Assembly (NCBI RefSeq): GCF_000425805.1
Contig: NZ_AUED01000004.1
Span: forward strand, 62,001 to 126,000
From: Pseudomonas vranovensis DSM 16006
GTDB taxonomy: Bacteria > Pseudomonadota > Gammaproteobacteria > Pseudomonadales > Pseudomonadaceae
Reading direction: 5' to 3'
DNA length: 64,000 nucleotides
Shown here: piece after piece, positions 43,631 to 54,676 of the stretch
Numbering within the stretch: the stretch's first letter is position 1
Layout: every line of letters begins with the position of its first letter
The notes under the pieces: model-generated
Told to the model about the DNA's origin: nothing
Databases searched by the model: none
Seen by the model: only the letters and a program-made list of their open reading frames with translations
Position numbers and translations under genes: made by a program

Positions 43631-44500
43631 ATGCAAGGCGCGATGTTACGTCATCAGCAACCCGCCACCGGCCGTAGCAAGCCGGTGCCGCGCGGTGCCA
43701 GCCGGATGGTGGCCAAGGAGCCACTGTCGGCGCGCCTGCCCAAGGCCAACTTCAGCGTCTTCAAGCGTCTGCTGTGGCCCGTGCTGCTGGTGGTCGCAGG
43801 TTTTGCAGCCTACGAAGGTGCGCAACGCCTGATGCCCTATGCCGACCGGCCGATCACCAAGATCGCCGTGCAGGGGGATCTGACCTATATCAGCCAACAA
43901 GCGGTGCAGCAGCGAATCGCCCCGTTTGTGGCGGCCAGCTTCTTCACCGTCGACCTGGCCAGCATGCGCGCAGAACTGGAGCAGATGCCCTGGATCGCCC
44001 ATGCCGAAGTGCGACGGGTGTGGCCAGACGAAGTGGTGATCCGCCTGGAAGAACAGTTGCCGGTGGCGCGCTGGGGTGAGGAGGCCTTGTTGAACAACCA
44101 GGGCCAGGCGTTCACCCCGCGCGAGCTGGCCAACTATGAGCACCTGCCGCAGCTGTTCGGCCCGCAGCGGGCGCAGCAACAAGTGATGCAGCAGTATCAG
44201 GTACTGAGCCAGATGTTGCGGCCAATGGGCTTTTCGATTGCCCGGCTGGAGGTGCGTGAGCGCGGCAGCTGGTTCCTGACCACGGGTGCCGGCAGCACGG
44301 GGCCTGGTGTCGAACTGCTGTTGGGACGCGATCATCTGGTGGAAAAGATGCGCCGTTTCATTGCCATTTACGACAAGACACTCAAAGAACAGATCACGAA
44401 CATCGCCCGCATCGATCTGCGCTACGCCAACGGCCTGGCCGTTGGCTGGCGGGAAACGATTGCACCGACGACGGCCCAACCCGCCGTTGCGAAGAATTAG
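43631..44500 (+). CDS. ftsQ: Cell division protein FtsQ
   Basis: A 289-residue bitopic protein. It has a cytoplasmic basic N-terminus (about 1-48), one membrane helix (about 49-68, [20 protein letters not shown]), a POTRA domain ([20 protein letters not shown]) and a beta domain. The long N-terminal tail is usual in pseudomonads. It recruits FtsL/FtsB and controls FtsWI. Confidence 0.94.
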   Translation: MQGAMLRHQQPATGRSKPVPRGASRMVAKEPLSARLPKANFSVFKRLLWPVLLVVAGFAAYEGAQRLMPYADRPITKIAVQGDLTYISQQAVQQRIAPFVAASFFTVDLASMRAELEQMPWIAHAEVRRVWPDEVVIRLEEQLPVARWGEEALLNNQGQAFTPRELANYEHLPQLFGPQRAQQQVMQQYQVLSQMLRPMGFSIARLEVRERGSWFLTTGAGSTGPGVELLLGRDHLVEKMRRFIAIYDKTLKEQITNIARIDLRYANGLAVGWRETIAPTTAQPAVAKN

Positions 44501-44514
44501 AGAGAGGCAGGACC

Positions 44515-45768
44515 ATGGCAAATGCGCATAGCGGCAAAATGATCGTCGGGCTGGATATCGGCACCTCCAAGGTAGTGGCGCTGGTAGGCGAAGTAGCCGC
44601 CGACGGCACCCTGGAAATCGTCGGTATCGGCACCCACCCGTCACGCGGGCTGAAGAAGGGCGTGGTGGTCAATATCGAGTCGACCGTGCAGTCGATCCAG
44701 CGCGCGGTGGAAGAAGCCCAGCTGATGGCAGGCTGCCGGATCCACTCCGCCTTCGTGGGTGTCGCCGGCAATCACATCCGTAGCTTGAACTCCCACGGCA
44801 TCGTCGCCATTCGCGACCGTGAAGTCAGCGCTGCCGACCTCGAGCGTGTGCTGGACGCCGCCCAGGCCGTGGCCATTCCGGCCGACCAGCGGGTGCTGCA
44901 CACCCTGCCGCAGGACTACGTGATTGACAACCAGGAAGGCGTGCGCGAGCCACTGGGGATGTCGGGCGTGCGTCTGGAAGCCAAGGTCCACGTGGTGACC
45001 TGTGCCGTCAATGCCGCGCAGAACATCGAGAAGTGCGTACGCCGCTGCGGCCTGGAAATCGACGACATCATCCTCGAGCAACTGGCCTCGGCCTACTCGG
45101 TGCTGACCGATGACGAGAAAGAGCTGGGCGTGTGCCTGGTGGATATTGGCGGCGGTACCACCGACATTGCCATCTTCACCGAAGGCGCCATTCGCCACAC
45201 CGCCGTGATCCCGATTGCCGGTGATCAGGTGACCAACGACATTGCCATGGCCCTGCGCACCCCGACCCAGTACGCCGAAGAGATCAAGATTCGCTACGCC
45301 TGCGCCCTGGCCAAGCTGGCCGGTGCTGGCGAAACCATCAAGGTGCCGAGTGTCGGCGATCGTCCACCGCGCGAGCTGTCGCGCCAGGCCCTGGCCGAGG
45401 TGGTCGAGCCGCGTTACGACGAGTTGTTCACCCTGATCCAGGCCGAACTGCGCCGTAGTGGCTACGAGGACCTGGTGCCAGCCGGCATCGTCCTGACCGG
45501 CGGTACCTCGAAGATGGAAGGTGCAGTAGAACTGGCCGAAGAGATTTTCCACATGCCGGTACGCCTGGGCGTACCGCATAGCGTTCGGGGCCTGAGCGAC
45601 GTCGTGCGCAACCCGATTTATTCCACCGGTGTGGGCCTTCTGACCTACGGCCTGCAAAAGCAGTCCGACGGCGTGAGCCTGACCGGCAACAGCAGCAACA
45701 ACTATGGCGATGAACCCAAGGCACCAGCGTTCGAGCGTTTCACTCGCTGGGTCAAAGGCAACTTTTAA
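44515..45768 (+). CDS. ftsA: Cell division protein FtsA
   Basis: A 417-residue actin-like ATPase tethering FtsZ to the membrane. The phosphate-1 loop is VGLDIGTSKVVALVGE, phosphate 2 is CLVDIGGGTTDIAIF, and the adenosine region is GIVLTGGTSKMEGA. The C-terminal amphipathic membrane helix is FERFTRWVKGNF. AGAGAGG lies 7-8 nt before the ATG. Confidence 0.97.
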   Translation: MANAHSGKMIVGLDIGTSKVVALVGEVAADGTLEIVGIGTHPSRGLKKGVVVNIESTVQSIQRAVEEAQLMAGCRIHSAFVGVAGNHIRSLNSHGIVAIRDREVSAADLERVLDAAQAVAIPADQRVLHTLPQDYVIDNQEGVREPLGMSGVRLEAKVHVVTCAVNAAQNIEKCVRRCGLEIDDIILEQLASAYSVLTDDEKELGVCLVDIGGGTTDIAIFTEGAIRHTAVIPIAGDQVTNDIAMALRTPTQYAEEIKIRYACALAKLAGAGETIKVPSVGDRPPRELSRQALAEVVEPRYDELFTLIQAELRRSGYEDLVPAGIVLTGGTSKMEGAVELAEEIFHMPVRLGVPHSVRGLSDVVRNPIYSTGVGLLTYGLQKQSDGVSLTGNSSNNYGDEPKAPAFERFTRWVKGNF

Positions 45769-45825
45769 AAGTTTCAAAGCAGTAGTAGTAGGCGCAAAAA
45801 CTAGAGAACTGTAAGGAGAGGGAAA

Positions 45826-47016
45826 ATGTTCGAGCTCGTAGACAACGTCCCGCAAAGTCCGGTCATCAAAGTGATCGGCGTCGGTGGCGGCGGTGGCAAC
45901 GCCGTCAATCACATGGTCAAGAGCAACATCGAAGGCGTCGAGTTCATCTGCGCCAACACCGATGCTCAGGCGCTGAAAAACATCGGCGCGCGCACCATCC
46001 TGCAGCTGGGCACCGGCGTGACCAAGGGCCTGGGTGCTGGCGCCAATCCGGAAGTCGGTCGTCAGGCCGCCCTGGAAGACCGCGAGCGCATCGCCGAAGT
46101 GCTGCAGGGCACCAACATGGTGTTCATCACCACCGGCATGGGTGGCGGTACCGGTACCGGTGCTGCACCGATCATCGCCGAAGTGGCGAAGGAACTGGGC
46201 ATCCTCACCGTTGCGGTGGTGACCCGTCCGTTCCCGTTCGAGGGCCGCAAGCGCATGCAGATCGCCGATGAGGGCATCCGCGCGCTGGCAGAGAGCGTTG
46301 ACTCGCTGATCACCATTCCGAACGAGAAGCTGCTGACCATCCTGGGCAAGGACGCAAGCCTGCTGTCCGCTTTCGCCAAGGCTGACGACGTACTGGCCGG
46401 TGCCGTTCGCGGTATCTCCGACATCATCAAGCGTCCGGGCATGATCAACGTCGACTTCGCCGACGTTCGTACCGTGATGAGCGAAATGGGCATGGCCATG
46501 ATGGGCACTGGCTGCGCCAGCGGTCCGAACCGTGCGCGTGAAGCGACCGAGGCAGCCATCCGCAACCCGCTGCTCGAAGACGTCAACCTGCAGGGCGCTC
46601 GCGGCATCCTGGTCAACATCACCGCAGGTCCTGACCTGTCGCTGGGTGAGTACTCGGACGTCGGTAGCATCATCGAAGCCTTCGCTTCCGATCACGCCAT
46701 GGTCAAGGTCGGTACTGTTATCGATCCGGACATGCGTGACGAGTTGCACGTGACCGTGGTTGCCACGGGCCTGGGCGCGAAGATCGAGAAGCCGGTCAAG
46801 GTCATCGACAACACCATGCAGACTGTCGCGATGCAGACCGCAGCCCCTGCGCCTGTACGCCAGGAGCAACCGTCGGTGAACTACCGTGACCTGGAGCGCC
46901 CGACTGTAATGCGCAACCAGGCCCACGCCGGTGCAGCCGCCGCTGCCAAGCTCAATCCGCAAGACGATCTGGATTACCTGGATATTCCAGCGTTCCTGCG
47001 TCGTCAGGCCGATTGA
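45826..47016 (+). CDS. ftsZ: Cell division GTPase FtsZ
   Basis: A 396-residue tubulin homologue forming the Z-ring. The tubulin signature GGGTGTG is at 106-112, and the T7 synergy loop is NVDFADVRTVM. A variable linker precedes the C-terminal conserved peptide LDYLDIPAFLRRQ that binds FtsA, ZipA and ZapE-type partners. TAAGGAGAGG precedes the ATG. It is separated from ftsA by 57 nt and probably also has promoters inside ftsQ/ftsA. Confidence 0.98.
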   Translation: MFELVDNVPQSPVIKVIGVGGGGGNAVNHMVKSNIEGVEFICANTDAQALKNIGARTILQLGTGVTKGLGAGANPEVGRQAALEDRERIAEVLQGTNMVFITTGMGGGTGTGAAPIIAEVAKELGILTVAVVTRPFPFEGRKRMQIADEGIRALAESVDSLITIPNEKLLTILGKDASLLSAFAKADDVLAGAVRGISDIIKRPGMINVDFADVRTVMSEMGMAMMGTGCASGPNRAREATEAAIRNPLLEDVNLQGARGILVNITAGPDLSLGEYSDVGSIIEAFASDHAMVKVGTVIDPDMRDELHVTVVATGLGAKIEKPVKVIDNTMQTVAMQTAAPAPVRQEQPSVNYRDLERPTVMRNQAHAGAAAAAKLNPQDDLDYLDIPAFLRRQAD

Positions 47017-47047
47017 TGAAATTTATCAGGAGTATAAGGGTGATTGG

Positions 47048-47076
47048 TGTTCAGCAAAGGCCGGGTCTGGTATTAT
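47048..47076 (+). promoter_or_regulatory. Possible promoter of lpxC
   Basis: TATTAT at 47071-47076 with TGTTCA (47048-47053) 17 nt upstream, about 50 nt before the lpxC ATG. The -35 is poor. The 112-nt gap after ftsZ suggests lpxC can be transcribed separately. Confidence 0.35.
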
Positions 47077-47092
47077 CCCCAGCCTTTGTTGA

Positions 47093-48040
<948 letters not shown>

Positions 48041-48064
48041 GTTCGAGCACTCTCTCTAGTGATT

Positions 48065-48090
48065 AAGGCCACCTTCGGGTGGCCTTTTTT
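48065..48090. terminator. Terminator after lpxC
   Basis: AAGGCCACC, loop TTCG, GGTGGCCTT, then a T-run: a strong stem with a stable tetraloop. It ends the dcw cluster. Confidence 0.95.
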
Positions 48091-48106
48091 ATGCCCGCGC
48101 CTACCG

Positions 48107-48574
48107 TCAGTCGTCGGCAGTGTTCTTGTCGCGCGCATGACTGGCCAGGCGCTCCAGCGCCGCCCGCAGTTTCGGATCACTGATGCCTTCAGCGGTGGCC
48201 TGGATGCTTTCGGCGGCACGGGTGGACAGGTCGGCGGTGTGCCCCACAGCGCGGCTCTGGGTGGTCGGCGGTTGGACCTTGAACAGGATGCGGGTCAGGC
48301 TTGCGAACGCATCAAGCGTCTGCAACTGGCGTTGCAGGCGTTTTTGCTGGTAGCGCAGGCGGGTGGCCCAGTGGCCGTCGGTGACAATCAGCAGCAGCGT
48401 GCCTTCGCGCCAGGAGGCGATATGGCAGTGTTCGCGGGCAGCCGGTTGCAATTGGCTGTCGAGCAGCTTTTGCAGTTGCGCCAGGCGCTGGGCCTGGCTG
48501 AACAGGGCTTTGAGCGGCCGTGCTTCGCGCAGCAGAACTGCTGGGGCGCGTGCAGGCAAGGGGCGAAAAGCCAT
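48107..48574 (-). CDS. DUF721 family protein
   Basis: A 155-residue protein of the DUF721 (zinc-ribbon-less, DciA-like fold) family. The core is LKALFSQAQRLAQLQKLLDSQL then HCHIASWREGTLLLIVTDGHWATRLRYQQ. DciA, the DnaB helicase loader of many bacteria, carries a DUF721 domain, so a replication role is possible. The start MAFRPLPARAP at 48574 is chosen; the longer frame upstream looks non-coding. It is convergent with lpxC and divergent from secA. Confidence 0.82.
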   Translation of the reverse strand: MAFRPLPARAPAVLLREARPLKALFSQAQRLAQLQKLLDSQLQPAAREHCHIASWREGTLLLIVTDGHWATRLRYQQKRLQRQLQTLDAFASLTRILFKVQPPTTQSRAVGHTADLSTRAAESIQATAEGISDPKLRAALERLASHARDKNTADD

Positions 48575-48857
48575 GGGGGTACACCTGAAGTTACAGAACA
48601 GGCATCTTATCAGATCCCCCGGCAAGCGCCTTGCCTGGGTGCCCGGTGAAAACTTCATGTAGCCAATGGGTTGAAGTTGTGAAAAAAGCCCTTATTGTAA
48701 AAAAGCCCCGTCAAAGCGCTGCGCCAGCATCGTGGAAATCCGCCACTTTCCTCACCATCGTTTCCGGGTAGAATGCTCGTTCGCATGCGGCCATAAGGGC
48801 TGCACGGGCGACTCACGGGGCCGCCCTCCATCCCTACGTGTGGAAGATCCTGCCAAT

Positions 48858-51593
48858 ATGTTTGCGCCTTTGTTAAAAAAACTTTTTGGAAGCAAGAACG
48901 AGCGTGAAGTCAAACGCATGCTCAAGACGGTACAGATCGTCAATGCCTTCGAAGAGCAGATGGTGGCTCTCTCCGACGAGCAGCTGCGGGCCAAGACCGC
49001 TGCGTTCAAAGAGCGCCTGGCCAAAGGCGAAACCCTCGACCAGCTGTTGCCTGAAGCCTTTGCGGTTGCCCGTGAAGCGGGCAAGCGCGTCATGGGCATG
49101 CGTCACTTCGATGTGCAATTGATCGGCGGCATGACCTTGCACGAAGGCATGATCGCAGAAATGCGCACCGGTGAAGGCAAGACCTTGGTCGCAACCCTGG
49201 GCGTATACCTAAATGCCTTGTCGGGCAAGGGTGTGCACGTGGTTACGGTCAACGACTACCTGGCCCGCCGTGACGCCAACTGGATGCGTCCGCTGTATGA
49301 ATTCCTCGGCCTGAGCGTCGGCGTCGTCACGCCGTTCCAGCCGCCAGAAGAAAAGCGCGCTGCCTATGCAGCCGACATCACCTACGGCACCAACAACGAA
49401 TTCGGTTTCGACTACCTGCGCGACAACATGGCGTTCAGCATGGAAGAGAAGTTCCAGCGTGAGCTGAATTTCGCCGTGATCGACGAAGTCGACTCCATCC
49501 TGATCGACGAAGCGCGGACTCCGCTGATCATCTCCGGCCAGGCCGAAGACAGCTCCAAGCTGTACATCGAGATCAACAAGCTGATCCCGCGCCTCAAGCA
49601 GCACATCGAGGAAGTGGAAGGCGAGGTGACCCAAGAGGGCCACTACAAGATCGACGAGAAGAGCCGCCAGGTCGAGCTCAACGAAGCCGGTCACCAGTTC
49701 ATCGAAGAAATGCTTGCCCAGGTCGGCCTGCTGGCCGAAGGCGAGAGCCTCTACTCGGCGCACAACCTGGGCCTGCTGACCCACGTTTACGCCGGCTTGC
49801 GCGCGCACAAGCTGTTCCACCGCAACGTCGAGTACATCGTCCAGGACGGCCAGGTCCTGCTGATCGACGAGCACACCGGTCGTACCATGCCCGGTCGCCG
49901 TTTGTCCGAAGGCCTGCACCAGGCCATCGAAGCGAAGGAAAACCTGAATATCCAGGCCGAGAGCCAGACCCTGGCCTCGACCACCTTCCAGAACTACTTC
50001 CGTCTGTACAACAAGCTGTCCGGCATGACCGGTACCGCTGACACCGAAGCCTTCGAGTTCGCCCAGATCTATAACCTCAACGTTATGGTCATCCCGCCGA
50101 ACAAGCCGCTGGCACGAAAGGACTTCAACGACCTGGTCTACCTGACCGCCGACGAGAAGTACGCCGCGATCATCGCCGACATCAAGGAAAGCATGGCCCT
50201 GGGCCGTCCGGTGCTGGTGGGTACCGCCACCATCGAAACGTCCGAGCACATGTCCAACCTGCTGCAGAAGGAAGGCATCGATCACAAGGTACTGAACGCC
50301 AAGTACCACGAAAAAGAAGCCGAGATCATCGCCCAGGCCGGTCGTCCGGGCGCGCTGACCATTGCGACCAACATGGCGGGTCGTGGTACCGACATCCTCC
50401 TGGGCGGCAACTGGGAAGTCGAAGTCGCCGCCATGGAGAACCCGACCCCCGAGCAGATCGCCCAGGTCAAGGCCGACTGGCAGAAGCGTCACCAGCAGGT
50501 GATCGAGTCCGGTGGCTTGCACGTGATCGCCTCCGAGCGCCACGAGTCGCGTCGTATCGACAACCAGCTGCGCGGTCGTTCCGGCCGTCAGGGCGACCCG
50601 GGCTCCAGCCGTTTCTACCTGTCGCTGGAAGACAGCCTGATGCGCATCTTCGCCTCTGACCGGGTGAAGAACTTCATGAAGGCCCTGGGCATGCAGTCCG
50701 GCGAGGCCATCGAGCATCGCATGGTCACCAACGCCATCGAGAAGGCCCAGCGCAAGGTCGAAGGTCGCAACTTCGACATTCGTAAGCAACTGCTCGAATT
50801 CGACGACGTGGCCAACGAGCAACGTAAAGTCATCTACCACATGCGTAACAGCCTGCTGGCAGCCGATAACATTGGCGACACCATCGCCGACTTCCGCCAG
50901 GAAGTGCTCGACGTCACCGTTTCCCAACACATCCCACCGCAATCGCTGCCCGAGCAGTGGGACGTGGCTGGCCTGGAAGCGGCCCTGGCCAGTGATTTTG
51001 GCGTCAAGCTGCCGATTCAGCAGTGGCTCGACGAAGACGATCACCTGTACGAAGAAACCCTTCGCGCGAAGTTGATGGAAGAGTTGCTGGCGGCCTACAA
51101 CGAGAAGGAAGAACAGGCCAGCGCCGAAGCCCTGCGTACCTTCGAGAAGCAGATCCTGCTGCGCGTACTGGACGACCTGTGGAAAGACCATCTGTCGACC
51201 ATGGACCACCTCCGCCACGGCATTCACCTGCGTGGCTACGCCCAGAAGAACCCGAAGCAGGAGTACAAGCGCGAGTCGTTCAACCTGTTCCAGGAGCTGC
51301 TCGACTCGATCAAGCGCGACACCATCCGCGTGCTCTCGCACGTTCAGGTGCGCCGCGAAGATCCGGTCGAAGAAGAAGCCCGCCTGCGCCGCGAAGCCGA
51401 GGAGCTGGCATCGCGCATGCAGTTCCAGCACGCTGCAGCACCCGGTCTGGAGCAGGCCCAGGAACAGGAGGAGGGCGCTGAAGTCGCCGTCGCCGCTGCC
51501 CCTGTGCGCAACGAACAGAAGCTGGGCCGCAACGAGCTGTGCTGGTGTGGTTCGGGCAAGAAGTTCAAGCACTGCCACGGCCAGATCAACTAA
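48858..51593 (+). CDS. secA: Preprotein translocase ATPase SecA
   Basis: Motor of the Sec pathway, 911 residues. Walker A is MRTGEGKT (102-109) and Walker B is [15 protein letters not shown]. The preprotein-crosslinking and helicase II regions follow ([16 protein letters not shown]). The C-terminal zinc site [14 protein letters not shown] is intact, for SecB binding. ATG 48858 gives [15 protein letters not shown]; the in-frame upstream part is leader. The 283-nt gap before it has no SecM-like arrest peptide and no peptidase gene. Confidence 0.97.
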   Translation: MFAPLLKKLFGSKNEREVKRMLKTVQIVNAFEEQMVALSDEQLRAKTAAFKERLAKGETLDQLLPEAFAVAREAGKRVMGMRHFDVQLIGGMTLHEGMIAEMRTGEGKTLVATLGVYLNALSGKGVHVVTVNDYLARRDANWMRPLYEFLGLSVGVVTPFQPPEEKRAAYAADITYGTNNEFGFDYLRDNMAFSMEEKFQRELNFAVIDEVDSILIDEARTPLIISGQAEDSSKLYIEINKLIPRLKQHIEEVEGEVTQEGHYKIDEKSRQVELNEAGHQFIEEMLAQVGLLAEGESLYSAHNLGLLTHVYAGLRAHKLFHRNVEYIVQDGQVLLIDEHTGRTMPGRRLSEGLHQAIEAKENLNIQAESQTLASTTFQNYFRLYNKLSGMTGTADTEAFEFAQIYNLNVMVIPPNKPLARKDFNDLVYLTADEKYAAIIADIKESMALGRPVLVGTATIETSEHMSNLLQKEGIDHKVLNAKYHEKEAEIIAQAGRPGALTIATNMAGRGTDILLGGNWEVEVAAMENPTPEQIAQVKADWQKRHQQVIESGGLHVIASERHESRRIDNQLRGRSGRQGDPGSSRFYLSLEDSLMRIFASDRVKNFMKALGMQSGEAIEHRMVTNAIEKAQRKVEGRNFDIRKQLLEFDDVANEQRKVIYHMRNSLLAADNIGDTIADFRQEVLDVTVSQHIPPQSLPEQWDVAGLEAALASDFGVKLPIQQWLDEDDHLYEETLRAKLMEELLAAYNEKEEQASAEALRTFEKQILLRVLDDLWKDHLSTMDHLRHGIHLRGYAQKNPKQEYKRESFNLFQELLDSIKRDTIRVLSHVQVRREDPVEEEARLRREAEELASRMQFQHAAAPGLEQAQEQEEGAEVAVAAAPVRNEQKLGRNELCWCGSGKKFKHCHGQIN

Positions 51594-51630
51594 GTCATCT
51601 GCCCGGCAGTACGCTGATTCATGAACACCG

Positions 51631-51660
51631 CGCCGCGACCGGTCTTGAACCGTCGCGGCG
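51631..51660 (+). terminator. Probable terminator after secA
   Basis: CGCCGCGACCGGT and ACCGTCGCGGCG pair with one bulged base and are followed by TTGTT. The T-run is short. Confidence 0.6.
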
Positions 51661-51719
51661 TTGTTCCATCTCAAGCACCGGCATCATCGGCCCGGTGTAT
51701 TTTTTCTAGGAGCGCTTAC

Positions 51720-52937
51720 ATGGCTGTTGGTCTTGGTCCTTTGCCAACGTTGCACCCGGTTCCAGGTTTTGAACTCGGCATCGCCTCTGCGGGTATCAAG
51801 CGCCCGGGGCGCAAGGACGTGGTGGTCATGCGCTGTGCCGAAGGCTCCAGCGTTGCCGGGGTATTCACCCTCAACGCCTTCTGCGCCGCCCCGGTGATCC
51901 TGGCCAAGCAGCGTGTGCAGGGTACTGTGCGCTACCTGTTGACCAACACCGGCAATGCCAACGCCGGCACCGGGGCACCGGGGCTGGCCGCCGCCGAGCG
52001 CACCTGCGCCAAGCTGGCCGAGCTGACCGGCGTCGATGCCAGTGCGGTGTTGCCGTTCTCCACAGGCGTTATCGGTGAGCCATTGCCGGTCGAGAAGATC
52101 GAAGGCGCCCTGCAAGCCGCCCTCGACAACCTGTCGGAAAATCACTGGGCCGAAGCTGCCACCGGCATCATGACCACCGACACCCTGCCCAAGGGTGCCA
52201 GCCGTCAGTTCCAGCATGACGGCGTGACCATCACCGTTACCGGCATCAGCAAAGGCGCAGGGATGATCCGTCCGAACATGGCAACCATGCTCGGCTACAT
52301 TGCCACCGACGCCAAGGTCGCTCCTCACGTGCTCAAGGACCTGATGCTCGACGGCGCCAACAAGTCGTTCAATCGCATCACTATCGATGGCGATACCTCG
52401 ACCAACGACTGCTGCATGCTGATCGCCACCGGCAAGGCCGCTGTCGCCGAAGTCACCGAAGCCCGTGGCCCGCTATTCGAGACACTGAAGAAGGCGGTGT
52501 TCGAGGTGTGCATGGAAGTGGCCCAGGCCATCGTCCGTGACGGCGAGGGGGCGACCAAGTTCGTGACTGTCGAAGTCAATGGCGGTGGCAACCACCAGGA
52601 ATGCCTGGATGTCGGCTACGCCGTGGCGCACTCGCCGCTGATCAAGACCGCGCTGTTTGCCTCCGATCCCAACTGGGGCCGGATCCTGGCTGCAGTCGGT
52701 CGTGCCGGTGTGCCGGACCTGGATGTCAGCCTGATCGACGTGTACCTGGGTGATGTCTGCATCGCCAGCAAGGGCGGACGCAGTGCCACCTACACCGAAG
52801 CCCAGGGCTCGGCAGTGATGGCTGAAGAGGAGATCACCATCCGCATCGAGCTTGGCCGTGGCCAATGCAGCGAAACCATCTGGACCACCGACCTGTCCCA
52901 CGAGTACGTGAAAATCAACGCTGAGTACCGTACCTGA
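51720..52937 (+). CDS. argJ: Glutamate N-acetyltransferase ArgJ
   Basis: A 405-residue Ntn-type enzyme of arginine synthesis that recycles the acetyl group from N-acetylornithine to glutamate. The self-cleavage site is Ala188-Thr189 in RPNMATMLGYIATDA, giving alpha and beta chains, with Thr189 as nucleophile. Whether it also uses acetyl-CoA (bifunctional form) cannot be told. ATG 51720 follows TAGGAGCG at 51708-51715. Confidence 0.95.
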   Translation: MAVGLGPLPTLHPVPGFELGIASAGIKRPGRKDVVVMRCAEGSSVAGVFTLNAFCAAPVILAKQRVQGTVRYLLTNTGNANAGTGAPGLAAAERTCAKLAELTGVDASAVLPFSTGVIGEPLPVEKIEGALQAALDNLSENHWAEAATGIMTTDTLPKGASRQFQHDGVTITVTGISKGAGMIRPNMATMLGYIATDAKVAPHVLKDLMLDGANKSFNRITIDGDTSTNDCCMLIATGKAAVAEVTEARGPLFETLKKAVFEVCMEVAQAIVRDGEGATKFVTVEVNGGGNHQECLDVGYAVAHSPLIKTALFASDPNWGRILAAVGRAGVPDLDVSLIDVYLGDVCIASKGGRSATYTEAQGSAVMAEEEITIRIELGRGQCSETIWTTDLSHEYVKINAEYRT

Positions 52938-52943
52938 CATCAA

Positions 52944-52990
52944 CGCGGGGCAAGCCCGCTCCTACCTGTAGGAGCGGGCTTGCCCCGCGA
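52944..52990. repeat. REP palindrome
   Basis: GCGGGGCAAGCCCGCTCCTAC and GTAGGAGCGGGCTTGCCCCGC with a 3-nt centre fill the gap between argJ and the GST gene. Same family as the copies at 2131, 7872 and 59811. Confidence 0.85.
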
Positions 52991-53004
52991 AAAGGAGCCG
53001 AACC

Positions 53005-53637
53005 ATGAGCTACAACCTGATCATAGGCGACAAGCTGTACTCCTCCTGGTCGCTGCGCGGCGCCCTGGCCCTGGAACTGGCCGGTGCCACCTACGAAGAA
53101 ACCCTGATCAAACTCAATCAGCCCGATACCCGCGAGCGTCTGCTCAAGTATTCGCCCACTGCCAAAGTGCCACTGCTCAAGTGCGAGCACGGCATCATTG
53201 CCGACTCCCTGGCCATCGCCGAGTACCTTGCAGAGCGCCACCCCGAGGCCAATCTATGGCCGACCGATGTTGGCGCCCGAGCGCAGGCACGCTCTGCCTG
53301 TGCGCAGATGCACAGCGGCTTTTTCGCCCTGCGCGGCAATATGCCGTTCGACCTGTCGCGCGATGAAGCGCTGGAGAACATGCCGCTGGATGTACAGGTC
53401 GACATCGACCGTATCGTCGCCCTGTGGTCCGAATGCCGCCTGGCTTCCAAGCAAGCCGGCCCATTCCTGTTCGGCGCGCCAAGCCTGGCCGACGCCTTCT
53501 TCGCCCCGGTCGCCGTGCGCCTGCGCACATACCGGGTAGAGGTGCCAGCGGAAGCTGCCGCTTATATCGAGACCCTCTACAACTGGCCAGCCTTCCAGGC
53601 CTGGCAGAAAGCTGGCCTGGCGGAGCGCGAAGGGTGA
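53005..53637 (+). CDS. Glutathione S-transferase family protein
   Basis: A 210-residue GST-like protein. The N-terminal thioredoxin fold has DKLYSSWSLRGALALELAG and SPTAKVPLLKCEHGIIADSLAIAEYL, where the cis-Pro and the Ser-rich glutathione site are visible. The C-terminal helical domain follows. The catalytic residue is probably the Ser pair in YSSWSLR. The stop overlaps the GTG start of the next gene. The substrate is unknown. Confidence 0.88.
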   Translation: MSYNLIIGDKLYSSWSLRGALALELAGATYEETLIKLNQPDTRERLLKYSPTAKVPLLKCEHGIIADSLAIAEYLAERHPEANLWPTDVGARAQARSACAQMHSGFFALRGNMPFDLSRDEALENMPLDVQVDIDRIVALWSECRLASKQAGPFLFGAPSLADAFFAPVAVRLRTYRVEVPAEAAAYIETLYNWPAFQAWQKAGLAEREG

Positions 53638-54578
53638 AACGTGTACATGTAGCAGCTGCGGTCATTCGGGGTGTCGACGGTCGTATCCTGATTGCCCGAC
53701 GCGCCGACTCCCAGCATCAAGGTGGCCTGTGGGAGTTCCCCGGGGGCAAGGTTGAAGAGGGTGAGGCAGTCGACGTCGCCTTGGCCCGGGAGCTGAATGA
53801 AGAGCTGGGTATCGTCGTGACCGCCGCCCGGCCGCTGATCAAGATCAAGCACGACTACCCGGACAAGCAGGTGTTGCTGGATGTCTGGGAAGTCAGCGGC
53901 TTTACCGGCGAGCCACACGGCGCCGAAGGGCAGCCGCTGGCCTGGGTGACCGCTCGTGATCTGCCTCATTACGACTTCCCCGAGGCCAATCAGCCGATCG
54001 TCGCGGCAGCACGACTGCCTGGTGAGTACCTGATTACCCCGGATGGCCTGGAGGTCCCGCAGATGTTGCGTGGCATCCAGAAGGCCATTGCCGGCGGGAT
54101 CAAACTGGTGCAATTGCGTGCTCCGAACATGTACGACCCTAAATACCGCGACGTCGCAGTGGATGCAGTGGGCCTGTGTGCCGGCAAGGCGCAACTGATG
54201 CTCAAGGGGCCGTTGGAGTGGTTGGGCGATTTCCCGGCTGCCGGCTGGCACCTGACCTCCGAGCAGCTGCGCAAGTACGCGAGCAAGGGCCGGCCGTTTC
54301 CGAAGGAACGCTGGCTGGCAGCGTCCTGCCATAACGCCGAAGAGCTGGCACTGGCCGAACAGATGGGTGTGGACTTCGTCACCTTGTCACCGGTGCAAGC
54401 GACCCAGTCCCATCCTGATGCCCAACCGCTGGGTTGGCAGCAGGCGCAGCAGATGATCGCGGGTTTCAGCAAGCCGGTGTATTTGCTGGGTGGCGTGGGT
54501 GCTGCCGAGCGGGAAAAGGCCTGGCAGCATGGTGCCCAGGGTGTTGCGGGGATTCGGGCGTTCTGGCCTGAAACCTGA
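53634..54578 (+). CDS. Nudix hydrolase fused to a ThiE-like domain
   Basis: A 314-residue two-domain protein. The N-terminal MutT-like domain (1-130) has a perfect Nudix box, G38-x5-E44-x7-R52-E53-L-x-E56-E57-x-G59-I60, and starts VKRVHVAAAVIRGVDGRILIARR, like MutT (8-oxo-dGTP removal). The C-terminal half (about 140-314; GIKLVQLRAPNMYD, YLLGGVGAAEREKAWQHGAQGVAGI) resembles thiamine-phosphate synthase. Proteins of this layout are known in pseudomonads; the job of the second domain is unclear. The GTG start overlaps the GST stop by 4 nt. Confidence 0.88.
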   Translation: MKRVHVAAAVIRGVDGRILIARRADSQHQGGLWEFPGGKVEEGEAVDVALARELNEELGIVVTAARPLIKIKHDYPDKQVLLDVWEVSGFTGEPHGAEGQPLAWVTARDLPHYDFPEANQPIVAAARLPGEYLITPDGLEVPQMLRGIQKAIAGGIKLVQLRAPNMYDPKYRDVAVDAVGLCAGKAQLMLKGPLEWLGDFPAAGWHLTSEQLRKYASKGRPFPKERWLAASCHNAEELALAEQMGVDFVTLSPVQATQSHPDAQPLGWQQAQQMIAGFSKPVYLLGGVGAAEREKAWQHGAQGVAGIRAFWPET

Positions 54579-54676
54579 TCAACCGGCTGCTTCACCGCCT
54601 CATCGCTGGAAAGCAGGTTCCCCCGGGTAGGATGCAGACCGATCCTGTGGGAACTGGCTTGCCAGCGAACGGGTCC

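Noticed and set aside
44641..46962. 773-codon open frame on the minus strand opposite ftsA and ftsZ
   Set aside because: It lies antisense to two intact, strongly conserved genes; long antisense frames are expected in GC-rich, codon-biased genes, and the product is His/Gln/Asp-rich without domains.
48575..48857. SecM-like arrest peptide or peptidase gene before secA
   Set aside because: No start-to-stop frame with a signal sequence or arrest motif was found; the frame open into secA has no ribosome site.
49209..51674. 821-codon open frame on the minus strand opposite secA
   Set aside because: Shadow of secA codon bias; no motif, no ribosome site, no neighbour arrangement that supports it.
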